A DNA stretch of 64,000 nt from CAZAQK01 sp964535825 (GTDB lineage Bacteria > Pseudomonadota > Alphaproteobacteria > Rickettsiales > SXRF01): positions 62,001-126,000 of the forward strand of contig CAZHUC010000005.1 of the NCBI GenBank assembly GCA_964535825.1, given 5' to 3'. Shown here in pieces: positions 26,676-36,107 of the stretch. How positions within the stretch are numbered: the first letter of the stretch is position 1; the number at the start of each line of letters is the position of its first letter. The position numbers were made by a program, and so were the translations under genes. A model generated the notes under the pieces. The model was given only the letters and a program-made list of their open reading frames with translations. It was not told the origin of the DNA and did no database searches.

Positions 26676-27178
26676 GACAGCCAGCCTTTTTCTTCTATCA
26701 AGGCTTCGCTTGCTGCCATCATCTCGCGCATGGTCTTGCCTTCTTGTTTCCATTCCAGGCGTTTTTCTGCTGCTTCTTTTACACGTCCTTCCCATGATGC
26801 GTCGAATAGTCCTGCGATATAATCGCGTATCTTTCGTGCTAAAGTCGGCGATGCACCGCTGGTGGATACTGCAATGATGAGATCACCACGGCGTACATTG
26901 GCGGTGAAATAAAAATCACAGAGGTCATTTACGTCCTCAACATTCACAAGCTTGCCTGCAGCACGCGCAAGACCTGCGATATGTGCTGATTCCTCACGCG
27001 TAAGGCCCGCCACCATCACGACAGCATGTTTTGCCACATCCTCGGCGCTTGCAGTTTCCTGCACTGTCACGTGCGTTGCACCAGCATCACGCAGCATCTG
27101 CTGGCGACGGGTAACAAGCGCGCCACTGCCTACCAGCAATACGGAAATTTTTGTGAGGTTCAGCGCAACAGGATACAT
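26672..27178 (-). CDS. precorrin-2 dehydrogenase / sirohydrochlorin ferrochelatase (siroheme synthase N-terminal type)
   Basis: The 168-residue protein matches the N-terminal part of CysG and Met8: LLVGSGALVTRRQQMLRDAGA (NAD site), LVNVEDVNDLCDFYFTANVRRGDLIIAVSTSGASPTLARKIRDYI with the conserved Asp and Ser. It oxidises precorrin-2 and inserts iron to make siroheme, the cofactor of CysI encoded just upstream. It is somewhat shorter than Met8 and has no uroporphyrinogen methyltransferase domain, so that activity must come from elsewhere. It starts one base after the cysI stop. Confidence 0.92.
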   Translation of the reverse strand: MYPVALNLTKISVLLVGSGALVTRRQQMLRDAGATHVTVQETASAEDVAKHAVVMVAGLTREESAHIAGLARAAGKLVNVEDVNDLCDFYFTANVRRGDLIIAVSTSGASPTLARKIRDYIAGLFDASWEGRVKEAAEKRLEWKQEGKTMREMMAASEALIEEKGWLS

Positions 27179-27179
27179 A

Positions 27180-28913
27180 TTATTTCACCCATGCTGCATC
27201 CGGAAAGGTGTTTGCCGTCGCCTGCTTCATGCCATCCACACCCATGCGGTGACAGAAATCGCCAAAGCCTTCGCCCTCCTCGCGTTTGGCATGCCACTGT
27301 GCGAACATCGGCTCGAGCGACGCTGCTATCAATTCATACGGCACTTTATCAAACACTTTGGTGTTAAGTCTCGTACCTTCAAAATCCCCGCCGATATAGA
27401 GCGCATATGTGCCCGGTGTTCTGCCGACGATGCCGATATCACCCACATACGGGCGCGAACAACCGTTCGGGCAACCGGCGATACGAATGGCGATCTTATC
27501 ATCGAGCACGCCCTGGCGTTTCATCACCTCTTCCAGCGATGTGATGAGCGGGTGAGCCACACGTTCTGCTTCTGCGAGCGCCTTACCACAGGTAGGAAGC
27601 GCCACGCAGGCAAGGAAGTTCTTTGCCATCAGCGTCAGATCTTCCTTAAGCTTGATGCCGTGCGCGCGCAGTATTTGCTCTATCGCAGGTTTTTCTGACT
27701 CCTCAATATCGCACAACAACACGTTCTGGTCTGCAGTCAGGCGAATATCCATGCCATATTCCAGTATCACTGCACGCAGGCCTGTGCGTATCTGCATTGC
27801 TTCTGTATCAATGATGCGGCCACTCGGCACAGGCACACCTAAGAACCATTTGCCGTCACCCTGCGCGTGCCAACCCATATGGTCAACCACATCCCATTTC
27901 TTCATCGGGCGTGGGTCATCCATGGAGCGACCCAGATATTTTTCCAGCTCCGCCTTTATCCATGCCGCACCTTTTTCTGCCACCAGATATTTCAGGCGTG
28001 CATGCTGGCGGTTGCTACGGTCACCAAAATCACGCTGGAGTTTGATCACCGCTTCGGTTGCAGGCACGAGCATATCGGCTGGTACATACATGATGTTCTG
28101 CGCAAGATACGGATAGGTCTTTGGCGCATTATGTTTCATGCCAAGCCCGCCACCGAGTGCGAAATTATAACCGAAATGCTCATTGTGGTTTTCATCAAAC
28201 AGCGAAAGTATCGCGAGATCATTGCATAGCGCATCCATGCAATTATCATCCGGCGCGCCGAGTGCAATTTTGAATTTGCGCGGCATATAGGTTTCGCCGT
28301 AAAGCGGCTCACCTTCTGCGGGTTCTGGCGCAAAAGCATAATTCGCCACGCGCTCACCATCCAGCCAGACTTCGTAATAGGAATTGGTTTTTGGCGCGCA
28401 GTGCTTGGCAAGCAGGAAGGTATCTTCTTCCAGCTTTGCATGTTCGCGGTCCTTGATGGGCGCCGGGCAGGTAATAACATTGCGCACCACATCCCCGCAG
28501 CCACCGAGCGTTGAAAGCAACAGATGATTGATGTCCGCAATAAGCGGTTTCATGCCGGTTTTCTTGATGCAGTGAAACTGGAAGGTCTCACGCGTGGTGA
28601 TGCGCATCGTGCCATTGGCATATTTTTCAGCGAGCACATCAAGCGCAACATATTGCGCAGCGGTAAGCTGCCCACCGGGACATTTCATGCGCACCATGAA
28701 TTCGTATTCTTTATCGAGGCCCTTTTGTTTACGCTCTGTTGCAGAATCGCGGTCATACCCAAAATAACTGCCGTGGAATTTAAGCAGTTCATAGGTGGCA
28801 TCAGACACTTCAGGTGTTGAATTATCGGCAAGCTCCTCGGCGATCGAGCCTTTAAGCCAGTTGCTTGTTTTCTTGATGGTCTCTTGGCCGGAGAGCTTGA
28901 TAGGATCGGTCAT
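27180..28913 (-). CDS. cysI: sulfite reductase hemoprotein subunit CysI
   Basis: The 577-residue enzyme reduces sulfite to sulfide using siroheme and a 4Fe-4S cluster. Motifs: RITTRETFQFHCIKK, NVITCPAPIKDREHAKLEED, GGGLGMKHNAPKTYPYLA, and the cluster ligands VALPTCGKALAEAE and IRIAGCPNGCSRPYVGDIGIVG. It is the first gene of a tight operon with siroheme synthase, cysH, cysD and cysNC. There is no cysJ flavoprotein beside it; the large flavoprotein at the operon end is a candidate electron source. The upstream 60 bases are very A+T-rich and probably hold the promoter. Confidence 0.95.
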   Translation of the reverse strand: MTDPIKLSGQETIKKTSNWLKGSIAEELADNSTPEVSDATYELLKFHGSYFGYDRDSATERKQKGLDKEYEFMVRMKCPGGQLTAAQYVALDVLAEKYANGTMRITTRETFQFHCIKKTGMKPLIADINHLLLSTLGGCGDVVRNVITCPAPIKDREHAKLEEDTFLLAKHCAPKTNSYYEVWLDGERVANYAFAPEPAEGEPLYGETYMPRKFKIALGAPDDNCMDALCNDLAILSLFDENHNEHFGYNFALGGGLGMKHNAPKTYPYLAQNIMYVPADMLVPATEAVIKLQRDFGDRSNRQHARLKYLVAEKGAAWIKAELEKYLGRSMDDPRPMKKWDVVDHMGWHAQGDGKWFLGVPVPSGRIIDTEAMQIRTGLRAVILEYGMDIRLTADQNVLLCDIEESEKPAIEQILRAHGIKLKEDLTLMAKNFLACVALPTCGKALAEAERVAHPLITSLEEVMKRQGVLDDKIAIRIAGCPNGCSRPYVGDIGIVGRTPGTYALYIGGDFEGTRLNTKVFDKVPYELIAASLEPMFAQWHAKREEGEGFGDFCHRMGVDGMKQATANTFPDAAWVK

Positions 28914-28973
28914 AACACAGCTTTTATTGTTTAATTACATATAACACATTAACATATAGTATAATTAAATATA

Positions 28974-29753
28974 TTACATATTTGAAGTGTATATATTGAC
29001 CATTTCATATATTATTCTCAATAGGTTAAATTGCTCGGAAAACACCACGCCGCAGAAAAGCGCTATGGCCAATGCCGGACCGAACGGAAAGAGCTTTCCC
29101 CTGCCCAATATACGCCAAACAATGCCGGTTACCACCCCGAACAGGCCAGAGAAGAATAAGAACGGCACAAAGTTATTGATGGTAAGCCACACGCCCGCCA
29201 CTGCGAAAAATTTTACATCGCCATAACCAAGTCCTTCTTTCTTGCGAAGGAAACGATAGCCATGATGCAGGAGCAAACCCATGCCTGCGCCTGCCAGAAA
29301 GCCATAGAGCACATCCGTCCAATCCGTGCCTTGCGACCAATGAAACGCGAGCCCAAGCGGCAACAGCGCCACATGGATGCTATCCGGGATAATGTAATGC
29401 TCAAGATCCACCACGATCATGATGAGGAGCGCGACCGCAAAAAGCGCGACCATCACGCCTGAAAATGTCAGGCCGAATTTATCATATACCATCAGGAACG
29501 TGCCGAGTGTGATAAGCTCGATGACCGGGTAACGCACACCGATGGGATTCCTGCAGTGCTGACATTTACCGCCTGAGGCAAGCCATGAAAATACAGGGAA
29601 CAGGTCTTTGATACCGAGTTTGGCCTTACATTGAGGACACTGCGAGGGCTTTAACACAATGTCTTCCTCGCGCGGCAAACGCCACGCGGCGAGCGTGACA
29701 AAGCTGCCAAAGGTCAGGCCAGAGAGGATTACGAAGAGGAGTTCAGCGGTCAT
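28974..29753 (-). CDS. pilD: type IV prepilin leader peptidase PilD
   Basis: The 259-residue inner-membrane aspartic protease has the N-terminal GSFVTLAAWRLPREE, the zinc-type Cys pairs CPQC and CQHC, and both catalytic Asp motifs: VVDLEHYIIPDSIH and GLGYGDVKFFA. It cleaves and usually N-methylates prepilins. It stands apart from the main pilus block at 7671-18969 and just downstream of the sulfur operon, separated by 60 very A+T-rich bases. Confidence 0.95.
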   Translation of the reverse strand: MTAELLFVILSGLTFGSFVTLAAWRLPREEDIVLKPSQCPQCKAKLGIKDLFPVFSWLASGGKCQHCRNPIGVRYPVIELITLGTFLMVYDKFGLTFSGVMVALFAVALLIMIVVDLEHYIIPDSIHVALLPLGLAFHWSQGTDWTDVLYGFLAGAGMGLLLHHGYRFLRKKEGLGYGDVKFFAVAGVWLTINNFVPFLFFSGLFGVVTGIVWRILGRGKLFPFGPALAIALFCGVVFSEQFNLLRIIYEMVNIYTSNM

Positions 29754-29942
29754 GCGTATGGAATTTAATATATTTTTTTATAAATACCAATGACTAATGG
29801 TGACACGGCCTGTTGCAGCCACCGCATCTGCATCTGTGGCAGAAACGCCTTGTCATCAAAACATCACAAAACTTTTATTGTCGTACGGCGGTCTTTTATT
29901 AAGAATCATAAAGGCAAATATTGTTAACAGGGAGACGGCAAG

Positions 29943-30317
29943 ATGAAACGCAACATAATGATTGGGGATGTAGGAGTTGAGTTGGTAGGCGTCGCACCCA
30001 ATGCGGTCGCAGTAGATATAGTGACCTCAGATAAGGAGTCCGCTTTACGGGTAGCCAAGGCAATAATAAGTAAATTTCCTGACGCTGAACATGATCAAAA
30101 CCTTAAACACAAACATGTTGAGCGCACAACAAAGGCAGGGCCTGTTAAGGAAGATGACTATCGCTTTACATTAACAGATAATAGCAACAGGGCAGGAAAA
30201 AAGCCGCTTTTTGATGACGTGCTCAGCGCATGTGCAGAACTACAAAATGGTCATCTTGGAGCAGAACTGGAAAGAACAGCTTTCACCAAAATCCCAGAAA
30301 TCCGAGACCGCACATAA
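29943..30317 (+). CDS. small hypothetical protein, family A (IGDV type)
   Basis: This 124-residue soluble protein has AGGGAG as Shine-Dalgarno. The pattern is strand (IMIGDVGVELV), strand (AVAVDIVTS), helix (ESALRVAKAIISKFPDA), strand (DYRFTLTD), then a helix (LFDDVLSACAELQNG). The same order, with IGG-V/I in the first strand, appears in the three adjacent genes at 35713-37000, which suggests distant paralogues. No signal peptide or membrane helix is visible. The preceding 189 bases after pilD contain no other gene. It converges with the acyl-CoA dehydrogenase gene. Function unknown. Confidence 0.62.
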   Translation: MKRNIMIGDVGVELVGVAPNAVAVDIVTSDKESALRVAKAIISKFPDAEHDQNLKHKHVERTTKAGPVKEDDYRFTLTDNSNRAGKKPLFDDVLSACAELQNGHLGAELERTAFTKIPEIRDRT

Positions 30318-30349
30318 TACAATAGCTGGAAACACCGTGGGCGGCTTAA

Positions 30350-32131
30350 TTACAAATTCGCCGCCATCATGCTCTTGCTACCGGCCGTGAGCGAAGCAAG
30401 CAGGCCGATATTCTGCGGTAATATCTTCTGCATGTAGAAACGCGCCGTATCGATCTTTGACTGGTAGAAGTCTTTATCTTCCGTACCCGCTGCCAGTTTT
30501 TCCTGCGCGATGAGTGCCTGTTTTGCCCAGATATAAGCCAGTGCAACTTGTGCGAACATGCGCTGATATTCCACCGCTGCCCCCCCCACATCATCGAGAT
30601 TGCCCATACTCTTCATAGCAAGCCAGAGGGTCGCCTGCTGGAGATACCCAATATGCACATGCAGTGGTTTAGTGAATTCCGCCATCGCCGGATTATCGCG
30701 ATGACCAGCCACAAATTCCGTCGCCGGATGGAAAAATGAACGCAGGTAACGCCCCATACTGACCGGCAACTTGCGCCCCACCAGGTCGAGCGCCTGAATA
30801 CCATTCGTACCTTCATAGATCATGGTGATGCGCGCATCACGCATATATTGCTCCACACCATGCTCGGTGATGAAACCCGCACCGCCATATACCTGCACCG
30901 TGTGCGAGGCCATTTCAAACCCACCATCAGTGAGGTAGGATTTTGTGACCGGTGTCATCAGTTGCACGAAATCATCGCATTCGCGCTGCACTGCTTTATC
31001 CGGGTGGCGATGCGCAAGATCGATCTTCAGCGCCATCTCCATGGCAAGCGCGCGCGAACCTTCACAGAAAGCTTTCTGCGTGAGTATCATGCGGCGCACG
31101 TCGGGATGCACGATGATCGGGTCAGCCACCTGATCAGGGAATTTAGCACCGGTGAGCGAACGCATCTGCAAACGGTCTTTCGCATAAGCCAGTGCGTTTT
31201 GATACGCCACTTCGGCAATGCCTAATCCCTGCACACCTACATACAAACGCGCAGAGTTCATCATGGTGAACATCGCGCGCATACCTTTGTGTTTCTCACC
31301 CACGAGATAGGCTTTGCAGCCATCATAATTCATCACGCAGGTGGGTGATGCGTGAATACCCATCTTATGCTCGATACCATCGCAACGTACTTTGTTGCGC
31401 TCACCGAGCGAACCATCTTCATTCACATGGAATTTGGAAGAGATGAAGAGCGAAATACCTTTGATACCGGCAGGCGCATCCGGCAGGCGCGCAAGTATCA
31501 GATGCACGATGTTCTCGCACATCTCATGCTCGCCAGAAGAAATAAATATCTTACCGCCAGTGATGTTATATGAACCATCGGCGTTTGGTTCTGCTTTAGT
31601 GCGCAGAAGCCCAAGGTCTGTTCCCGCTTGTGGTTCAGTTAAGCACATCACACCCGACCAGTGGCCGGTGACCATCTTCGGCAGGTAGCGTTGTTTGAGT
31701 TCATCGGATGCGTGCAGCATGATCGCGTTATACGCACCGTGCGACAATCCAGGTGTTAAACCAAATGACAGATTCGAAGAACATACCATTTCCATCAGCG
31801 GCATGTTGAGCACATCGGGCAGTCCCTGCCCGCCATATTTCGTATCGCAGGTGAAAGATGGCCAGCCACCTTCCACATAGGTGTCGTAAGCTTCCTTGAA
31901 ACCATCCGGCATGGTGACCACACCATCTTTATATTTGAGTCCCTGCCTGTCCGCTTTCTGGTTGAGTGGGAACAGCACTTCCTCGCAATATTGTGCGGCT
32001 GCCTCCAGCACCGGATTCATCAGGTCTGGCCCTGCATCAGAAAAACCAGGCACATCTTTGTACTGGCTGACGTTCAGGTAATCATTCAGCACGAACTGGA
32101 AATCACGGATGGGGGCTTTGTAAACAGGCAT
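30350..32131 (-). CDS. acyl-CoA dehydrogenase (large C-terminally extended type)
   Basis: The 593-residue flavoenzyme introduces the trans-2 double bond in acyl-CoA. Motifs: MCLTEPQAGTDLG, ITGGKIFISSGEH, KMGIHASPTCVMNYD, TVQVYGGAGFITEHGVEQYMRDARITMIYEGTNGIQ (with the catalytic Glu), and a C-terminal extension after about 460, as in the DmdC/FadE-like bacterial family of about 590-600 residues. The substrate length is not evident. It sits with a FadB-type fusion and a thiolase, so general beta-oxidation is likely. Its Shine-Dalgarno lies inside a hairpin. Confidence 0.9.
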   Translation of the reverse strand: MPVYKAPIRDFQFVLNDYLNVSQYKDVPGFSDAGPDLMNPVLEAAAQYCEEVLFPLNQKADRQGLKYKDGVVTMPDGFKEAYDTYVEGGWPSFTCDTKYGGQGLPDVLNMPLMEMVCSSNLSFGLTPGLSHGAYNAIMLHASDELKQRYLPKMVTGHWSGVMCLTEPQAGTDLGLLRTKAEPNADGSYNITGGKIFISSGEHEMCENIVHLILARLPDAPAGIKGISLFISSKFHVNEDGSLGERNKVRCDGIEHKMGIHASPTCVMNYDGCKAYLVGEKHKGMRAMFTMMNSARLYVGVQGLGIAEVAYQNALAYAKDRLQMRSLTGAKFPDQVADPIIVHPDVRRMILTQKAFCEGSRALAMEMALKIDLAHRHPDKAVQRECDDFVQLMTPVTKSYLTDGGFEMASHTVQVYGGAGFITEHGVEQYMRDARITMIYEGTNGIQALDLVGRKLPVSMGRYLRSFFHPATEFVAGHRDNPAMAEFTKPLHVHIGYLQQATLWLAMKSMGNLDDVGGAAVEYQRMFAQVALAYIWAKQALIAQEKLAAGTEDKDFYQSKIDTARFYMQKILPQNIGLLASLTAGSKSMMAANL

Positions 32132-32156
32132 AAAACCTCGGGATTGTGAGGTTTTA
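32131..32156 (-). promoter_or_regulatory. hairpin covering the acyl-CoA dehydrogenase ribosome-binding site
   Basis: A perfect nine-base stem pairs 32131-32139 with 32148-32156 around an eight-base loop. On the minus strand it contains the GAGG Shine-Dalgarno and the A of the ATG of the acyl-CoA dehydrogenase gene. It could hide the ribosome-binding site, act as a weak intrinsic terminator after the DUF475 gene, or both. Confidence 0.55.
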
Positions 32157-32189
32157 TCCTACCAAAACGACGCTAAGAAAGCGTTAAAT

Positions 32190-33209
32190 TCAGGCCTTTA
32201 AAAGGCCGTTTTTGCGGTTATAACGCACGGAAGACCAAAGGGATAGCAGGATAAAGCCCAGCCCGATGAGGCCAGTGATGATCTCCGATACATGGACGGT
32301 CATGGATAAAAGCATGATGGCGGCAAGCGCCCCGATACCCCAATGCGCACCATGCTCCAGATACACATACGCATCAAGCGTACCCTTACGCACCATATAT
32401 ACCGTAAGTGAGCGCACGAACATCGCGCCGATGCCAAGGCCAACCATGATAATAACCACATCCTTACTGATAGCGAACGCACCGATCACACCATCAAGCG
32501 AGAAAGAAGCATCCAGCAACTGCAGATACATGAACCCCATGAAGCCAGCGTAACCCACGGATTTCGTAGCGTGCTCTGCCGCCCCTTCACCACCGCCGCA
32601 CAATGCTGTCAAACTTCCGATCGCCACATACAGCACCACACCGATCATGCCAGAAAGCAACGCACTGTGTTGTTCGTGTTCCGGCAGCAGGGATTGCATG
32701 ACAAGCAGCAGCGTAATGGCCACTATGACCTCTGCCGATTCCAGTTTGCCGAGTTTGGCAAGTTTACTTTCTACCCAATGTATCCAGTGCATATCCTTAC
32801 CGGCATCCATGACAAATTTGAGGAACACCATCAGAAGGAACATGCCGCCGAATGATGCGATCGCAATGTGTGAGGCCAGCACATGGCTGCTATATTCGTT
32901 GGGATCTTCTAACGCCAACACCCCGACATCCCACATGGAAAGGCCGGTAGCGAATGCCACAATGACCAGCGGGAATAAGAACCGCATGCCAAACACGGCG
33001 ATCAGAATACCCCAGGTCAGGAATCGCCGTTGCCATTTCTCGCTCATGTGGCGAAGCACTGTGGCATTCACCACTGCGTTATCGAAGGAAAGCGATACTT
33101 CCATGATGGTAAGGAGTGTGGCGATGATGAGGCCGTTCATCCCCGCCCACATATAAGCGATGACGAGGCCGACGATCGTGACGATGAAGGAGAGTGTAAA
33201 ATATTTCAT
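32190..33209 (-). CDS. DUF475 (TerC-related) integral membrane protein
   Basis: The 339-residue protein has about eight to nine membrane segments and the DUF475 pattern: MEVSLSFDNAVVNATVLRHM, QLLDASFSLDGVIGAFAI (conserved acidic residues within helices, as in TerC), and VYLEHGAHWGIGALA. TerC relatives are linked to metal ion handling, but this branch is uncharacterised. Its ATG overlaps the stop of the FadB-type gene by one base (TAATG), so it is in the beta-oxidation operon, without an obvious functional link. Confidence 0.88.
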   Translation of the reverse strand: MKYFTLSFIVTIVGLVIAYMWAGMNGLIIATLLTIMEVSLSFDNAVVNATVLRHMSEKWQRRFLTWGILIAVFGMRFLFPLVIVAFATGLSMWDVGVLALEDPNEYSSHVLASHIAIASFGGMFLLMVFLKFVMDAGKDMHWIHWVESKLAKLGKLESAEVIVAITLLLVMQSLLPEHEQHSALLSGMIGVVLYVAIGSLTALCGGGEGAAEHATKSVGYAGFMGFMYLQLLDASFSLDGVIGAFAISKDVVIIMVGLGIGAMFVRSLTVYMVRKGTLDAYVYLEHGAHWGIGALAAIMLLSMTVHVSEIITGLIGLGFILLSLWSSVRYNRKNGLLKA

Positions 33210-35566
33210 TAATTCCTCAGCGGTTTGCCCGTATCCAGTATATGTTCGATACGCGCCAGGGAATCCTTGTGCTTCACCAACTCCATGAAAGATTCGAACT
33301 CAAGATCAAGCAGTTGTTGCTCGGTGAGTGCTTCCGACATATCAGTGTCACCACCGGAAAGCACGGTTGCCAGATGTTTGCACACCACCACATCATGCGG
33401 TGTTGCTTTACCAGCCGCTTTAAATCCATCCACCGCCATATTCATGGCAACCTTGGCGGATTTACCCGGCAGGTGCAGTGTGGCCTGCTCCGGTGTGGTG
33501 TAATCTTTTGCCATTTCCATGCAGCGCGCTTTGGCATCGGCCAGCACACGCACACGGTTCATGGTGATACCATCTGTTTCGCGGATGATCTTCATATCGC
33601 GCGCTTCTTCGGCTGAGAGAGCAACCTTCGCAGTTGCAATGGCTTCGAACACTTTGGTGATGGCAGGCATTGCCCCACCCGTGGCCATCAGATTGCCGAT
33701 CATGCCACCGGATGAACCTTTTTTCTCACCGAGATGGCGAATGAGCATTTCCTTACAACCACCCCACGCCGGGATTAGACCAACGCCGACCTCGACAAGC
33801 CCGGCATACGATTCGATATGCGCCTGCACCGCATTGGAATGCAGCACGATCTCGCAACCACCACCCAGCGCACGTCCCGTGAGTGATGCCACCACAGGGA
33901 ACGGTGCGTATTTCAGCGCCATCACCGCACGTTGGCCGGCGCGTATCACTTCACCTATTTGTGTCCACGCTGCAATGTTCGCTGCCATCAGCACGAAACC
34001 AAGATTCGCACCAACCGAGAAATTATCCGCATCGTTACCGATGACGAGCCCCTTGAAATCTTTCTTCACGATACCGATGGATTGTTCGATCATCGAAAGA
34101 ATATCCGGATCGACCGAATTCATTTTTGAGGTGAGTTCGAGGCAGGCGATGCCGTCGCCTAAATCCCACAGCGATGCCGAAGCATTCTTCGCAACCGGTT
34201 TGGTGGTAAGTTTAATGTCGGATACCATGAGCGAACCACTTGGCGGAATGATCGCCTCATACTGACCACCCACAGTAAAGGCCTGACGTTTGCCGCCTTC
34301 TGCTGCGTAGAGTTTTTTGCCACGGGCTTTTTCAATGATGGCCGGAACAGTTTTACCATCGGCCTTCAACTGGTCAGCGACCCAATCTGCGCCCATGCGG
34401 TCGATCATCTCGAACGGGCCGTATTTCCAGTTGTAGCCCATCTTCATCGCATCATCGATGTCGGCGATATAGTCAGAAATTTCCGGCACGAGTGACGCCG
34501 CATAATGCAATGTGCCAAGCAGTACGCTGCGCGCATACTGCCCGCCAATATCTTTGTGCGACAGGAGTGATGTCATGCCAGATTTCGCAGCCTCGATACT
34601 GGCAAGCTCAGCTTTTTTAGGCTGGGTATAATACTCGCCCGTTTGCAGGTTGATGACCTCCTTTATCTTTTTGTCATCCACCTTGTTCACACGGTAAAAA
34701 CCGCCTTTACCTTTGCGGCCGGTGTAACCATCCGCGATCATTTTGGTGACGAGCGCCGGCTCCTGATACGCCGTGTTGAATGCATCACTTGCAGGAAGTG
34801 TTGCTTTCATTTCACGCGCGATGAGCGGCATGAGATCGATACCGATAAGATCGAATAATCCGAACACACCGGTCTTAGGAATGCCAACGGGTTTGCCCAT
34901 CACCGCATCGGCTTGCTCAACCGTGATGCCAAGGCGAATCGCTTCCGTCAAACCCATCATCAACCAGTACACACCAATGCGATTGGCAATGAAGCCCGGC
35001 CGATCCTTGCAATGCACCACACCTTTACCCAGATGCACATCCGCGAAATTACAAATGGCATCAAAGGCCGGTTTCTCGCATGCACCCTGTACTACTTCCA
35101 GCAAGCGCATATAGCGCGGCGGGTTGAAGAAGTGCGTGATCATGAAATGTTTTTTGAAACCGTCGGAAAAACCTTTGGTCAGTTCAGAGAGCGGAATGGT
35201 GGAGGTGTTGGAAGAAACCACCGCATCGGGCTTGCGCACGGATTCAATTTTCTTATACACATCGTGCTTCACTTCCAGCTTTTCGAGCACTACCTCGATG
35301 ATCCAGTCGCAGTCGGCAAGGAGCTTCAGGTCATCTTCCATATTGCCGCAGGTGATAAGCTTCGCGCGGTCCTTATGCACAAAACCGGCTGGATTGGCCT
35401 TTAACTGTTTTTCTACAGCAGATTCAGTAAGTTGATTCCGATTCGTGGCATCTTTGGGCACGATATCAAGAAGCACCACCTTTGTGCCCGAATTGGCCAC
35501 CTGGGCAGCGATGCCACTGCCCATCACCCCCGAACCCAAAACCCCAACTTTTTTGATATTTGCCAT
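33209..35566 (-). CDS. 3-hydroxyacyl-CoA dehydrogenase / enoyl-CoA hydratase fusion (FadB/FadN type)
   Basis: The 785-residue protein has an N-terminal NAD-binding HCDH domain (GVLGSGVMGSGIAAQVA; SSNTSTIPLSEL; ITHFFNPPRYMRLLEVV), a second HCDH helical part, and a C-terminal crotonase domain (ASLTGRALGGGCEIVLHSNA; GLVEVGVGLIPAWGG). The order dehydrogenase-then-hydratase is that of FadN-type enzymes, opposite to classical FadB. It carries out the hydration and oxidation steps of beta-oxidation; the thiolase at 36997-38276 completes the cycle. Confidence 0.92.
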   Translation of the reverse strand: MANIKKVGVLGSGVMGSGIAAQVANSGTKVVLLDIVPKDATNRNQLTESAVEKQLKANPAGFVHKDRAKLITCGNMEDDLKLLADCDWIIEVVLEKLEVKHDVYKKIESVRKPDAVVSSNTSTIPLSELTKGFSDGFKKHFMITHFFNPPRYMRLLEVVQGACEKPAFDAICNFADVHLGKGVVHCKDRPGFIANRIGVYWLMMGLTEAIRLGITVEQADAVMGKPVGIPKTGVFGLFDLIGIDLMPLIAREMKATLPASDAFNTAYQEPALVTKMIADGYTGRKGKGGFYRVNKVDDKKIKEVINLQTGEYYTQPKKAELASIEAAKSGMTSLLSHKDIGGQYARSVLLGTLHYAASLVPEISDYIADIDDAMKMGYNWKYGPFEMIDRMGADWVADQLKADGKTVPAIIEKARGKKLYAAEGGKRQAFTVGGQYEAIIPPSGSLMVSDIKLTTKPVAKNASASLWDLGDGIACLELTSKMNSVDPDILSMIEQSIGIVKKDFKGLVIGNDADNFSVGANLGFVLMAANIAAWTQIGEVIRAGQRAVMALKYAPFPVVASLTGRALGGGCEIVLHSNAVQAHIESYAGLVEVGVGLIPAWGGCKEMLIRHLGEKKGSSGGMIGNLMATGGAMPAITKVFEAIATAKVALSAEEARDMKIIRETDGITMNRVRVLADAKARCMEMAKDYTTPEQATLHLPGKSAKVAMNMAVDGFKAAGKATPHDVVVCKHLATVLSGGDTDMSEALTEQQLLDLEFESFMELVKHKDSLARIEHILDTGKPLRN

Positions 35567-35614
35567 AGAGTTACATCCTAAATTAATCTGCGTGGGATAG
35601 AATTAGCAGATTTT

Positions 35615-35656
35615 TATTAAGGTGCATAGGGAAACTAACTTCATGAAACCTTAATA
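35615..35656. promoter_or_regulatory. inverted repeat in the fadB-like / small-gene divergent region
   Basis: TATTAAGG at 35615-35622 and CCTTAATA at 35649-35656 form an eight-base inverted repeat with a 26-base spacer, in the 146-base divergent region between the FadB-type gene and the small gene at 35713. It could be an operator for either gene. Half-site-like CTTAA sequences also occur before other small genes. Confidence 0.35.
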
Positions 35657-35712
35657 CAAAACGGGTAAATTTACGTTAACATACATACCTATAACAAGCC
35701 TAAGGATTTTAT

Positions 35713-36102
35713 ATGGATCACGACAACCCAATACAAAGCACAGAAAAGATACAGATCGGCGGAGTGAATGTGCATGGTCCTGCACGTAAAGGAACGTTTT
35801 TTGAAATTGGCATCAACCAAAAAAGCACAACACATGAAGCTGCTTTTGTTGTGATCGCTGATGCTGCCAAAGAACGATTTGGTGCCAGAGTGGTGGCAAA
35901 TATCGGTCGGGGCTGGAGAGGCCCTCATGATATCAGTATCAGTTATTCTGCGATGGATAAAAAAACCGGTCAAATATTACCTCCGATTTCCATGGATGAT
36001 GTGAAAAACCTGCTAACAGAATTAGCCGAAAGATATCCCACTGGCCCAGACCTTGAAAAAGCGGCACGCGAGCTGGATGGTTCAAGAAAACTGGGTGGCT
36101 GA
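35713..36102 (+). CDS. small hypothetical protein, family B (IGGV type)
   Basis: This 129-residue soluble protein has AAGGA upstream of the ATG. It shows IQIGGVNVHG, TFFEIGIN, a helix (EAAFVVIADAAKERFGA), a strand (DISISYSA), and a C-terminal helix after a Pro pair (MDDVKNLLTELAERYP). This order matches the genes at 29943, 36108 and 36569. It is the first of three plus-strand genes placed between the minus-strand FadB-type and thiolase genes. Function unknown. Confidence 0.62.
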   Translation: MDHDNPIQSTEKIQIGGVNVHGPARKGTFFEIGINQKSTTHEAAFVVIADAAKERFGARVVANIGRGWRGPHDISISYSAMDKKTGQILPPISMDDVKNLLTELAERYPTGPDLEKAARELDGSRKLGG

Positions 36103-36107
36103 ACCTG

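Noticed and set aside
28914..28973. Very A+T-rich 60-base gap between cysI and pilD as a mobile-element scar
   Set aside because: It has no inverted or direct repeats of note; a promoter region for cysI is enough to explain it.
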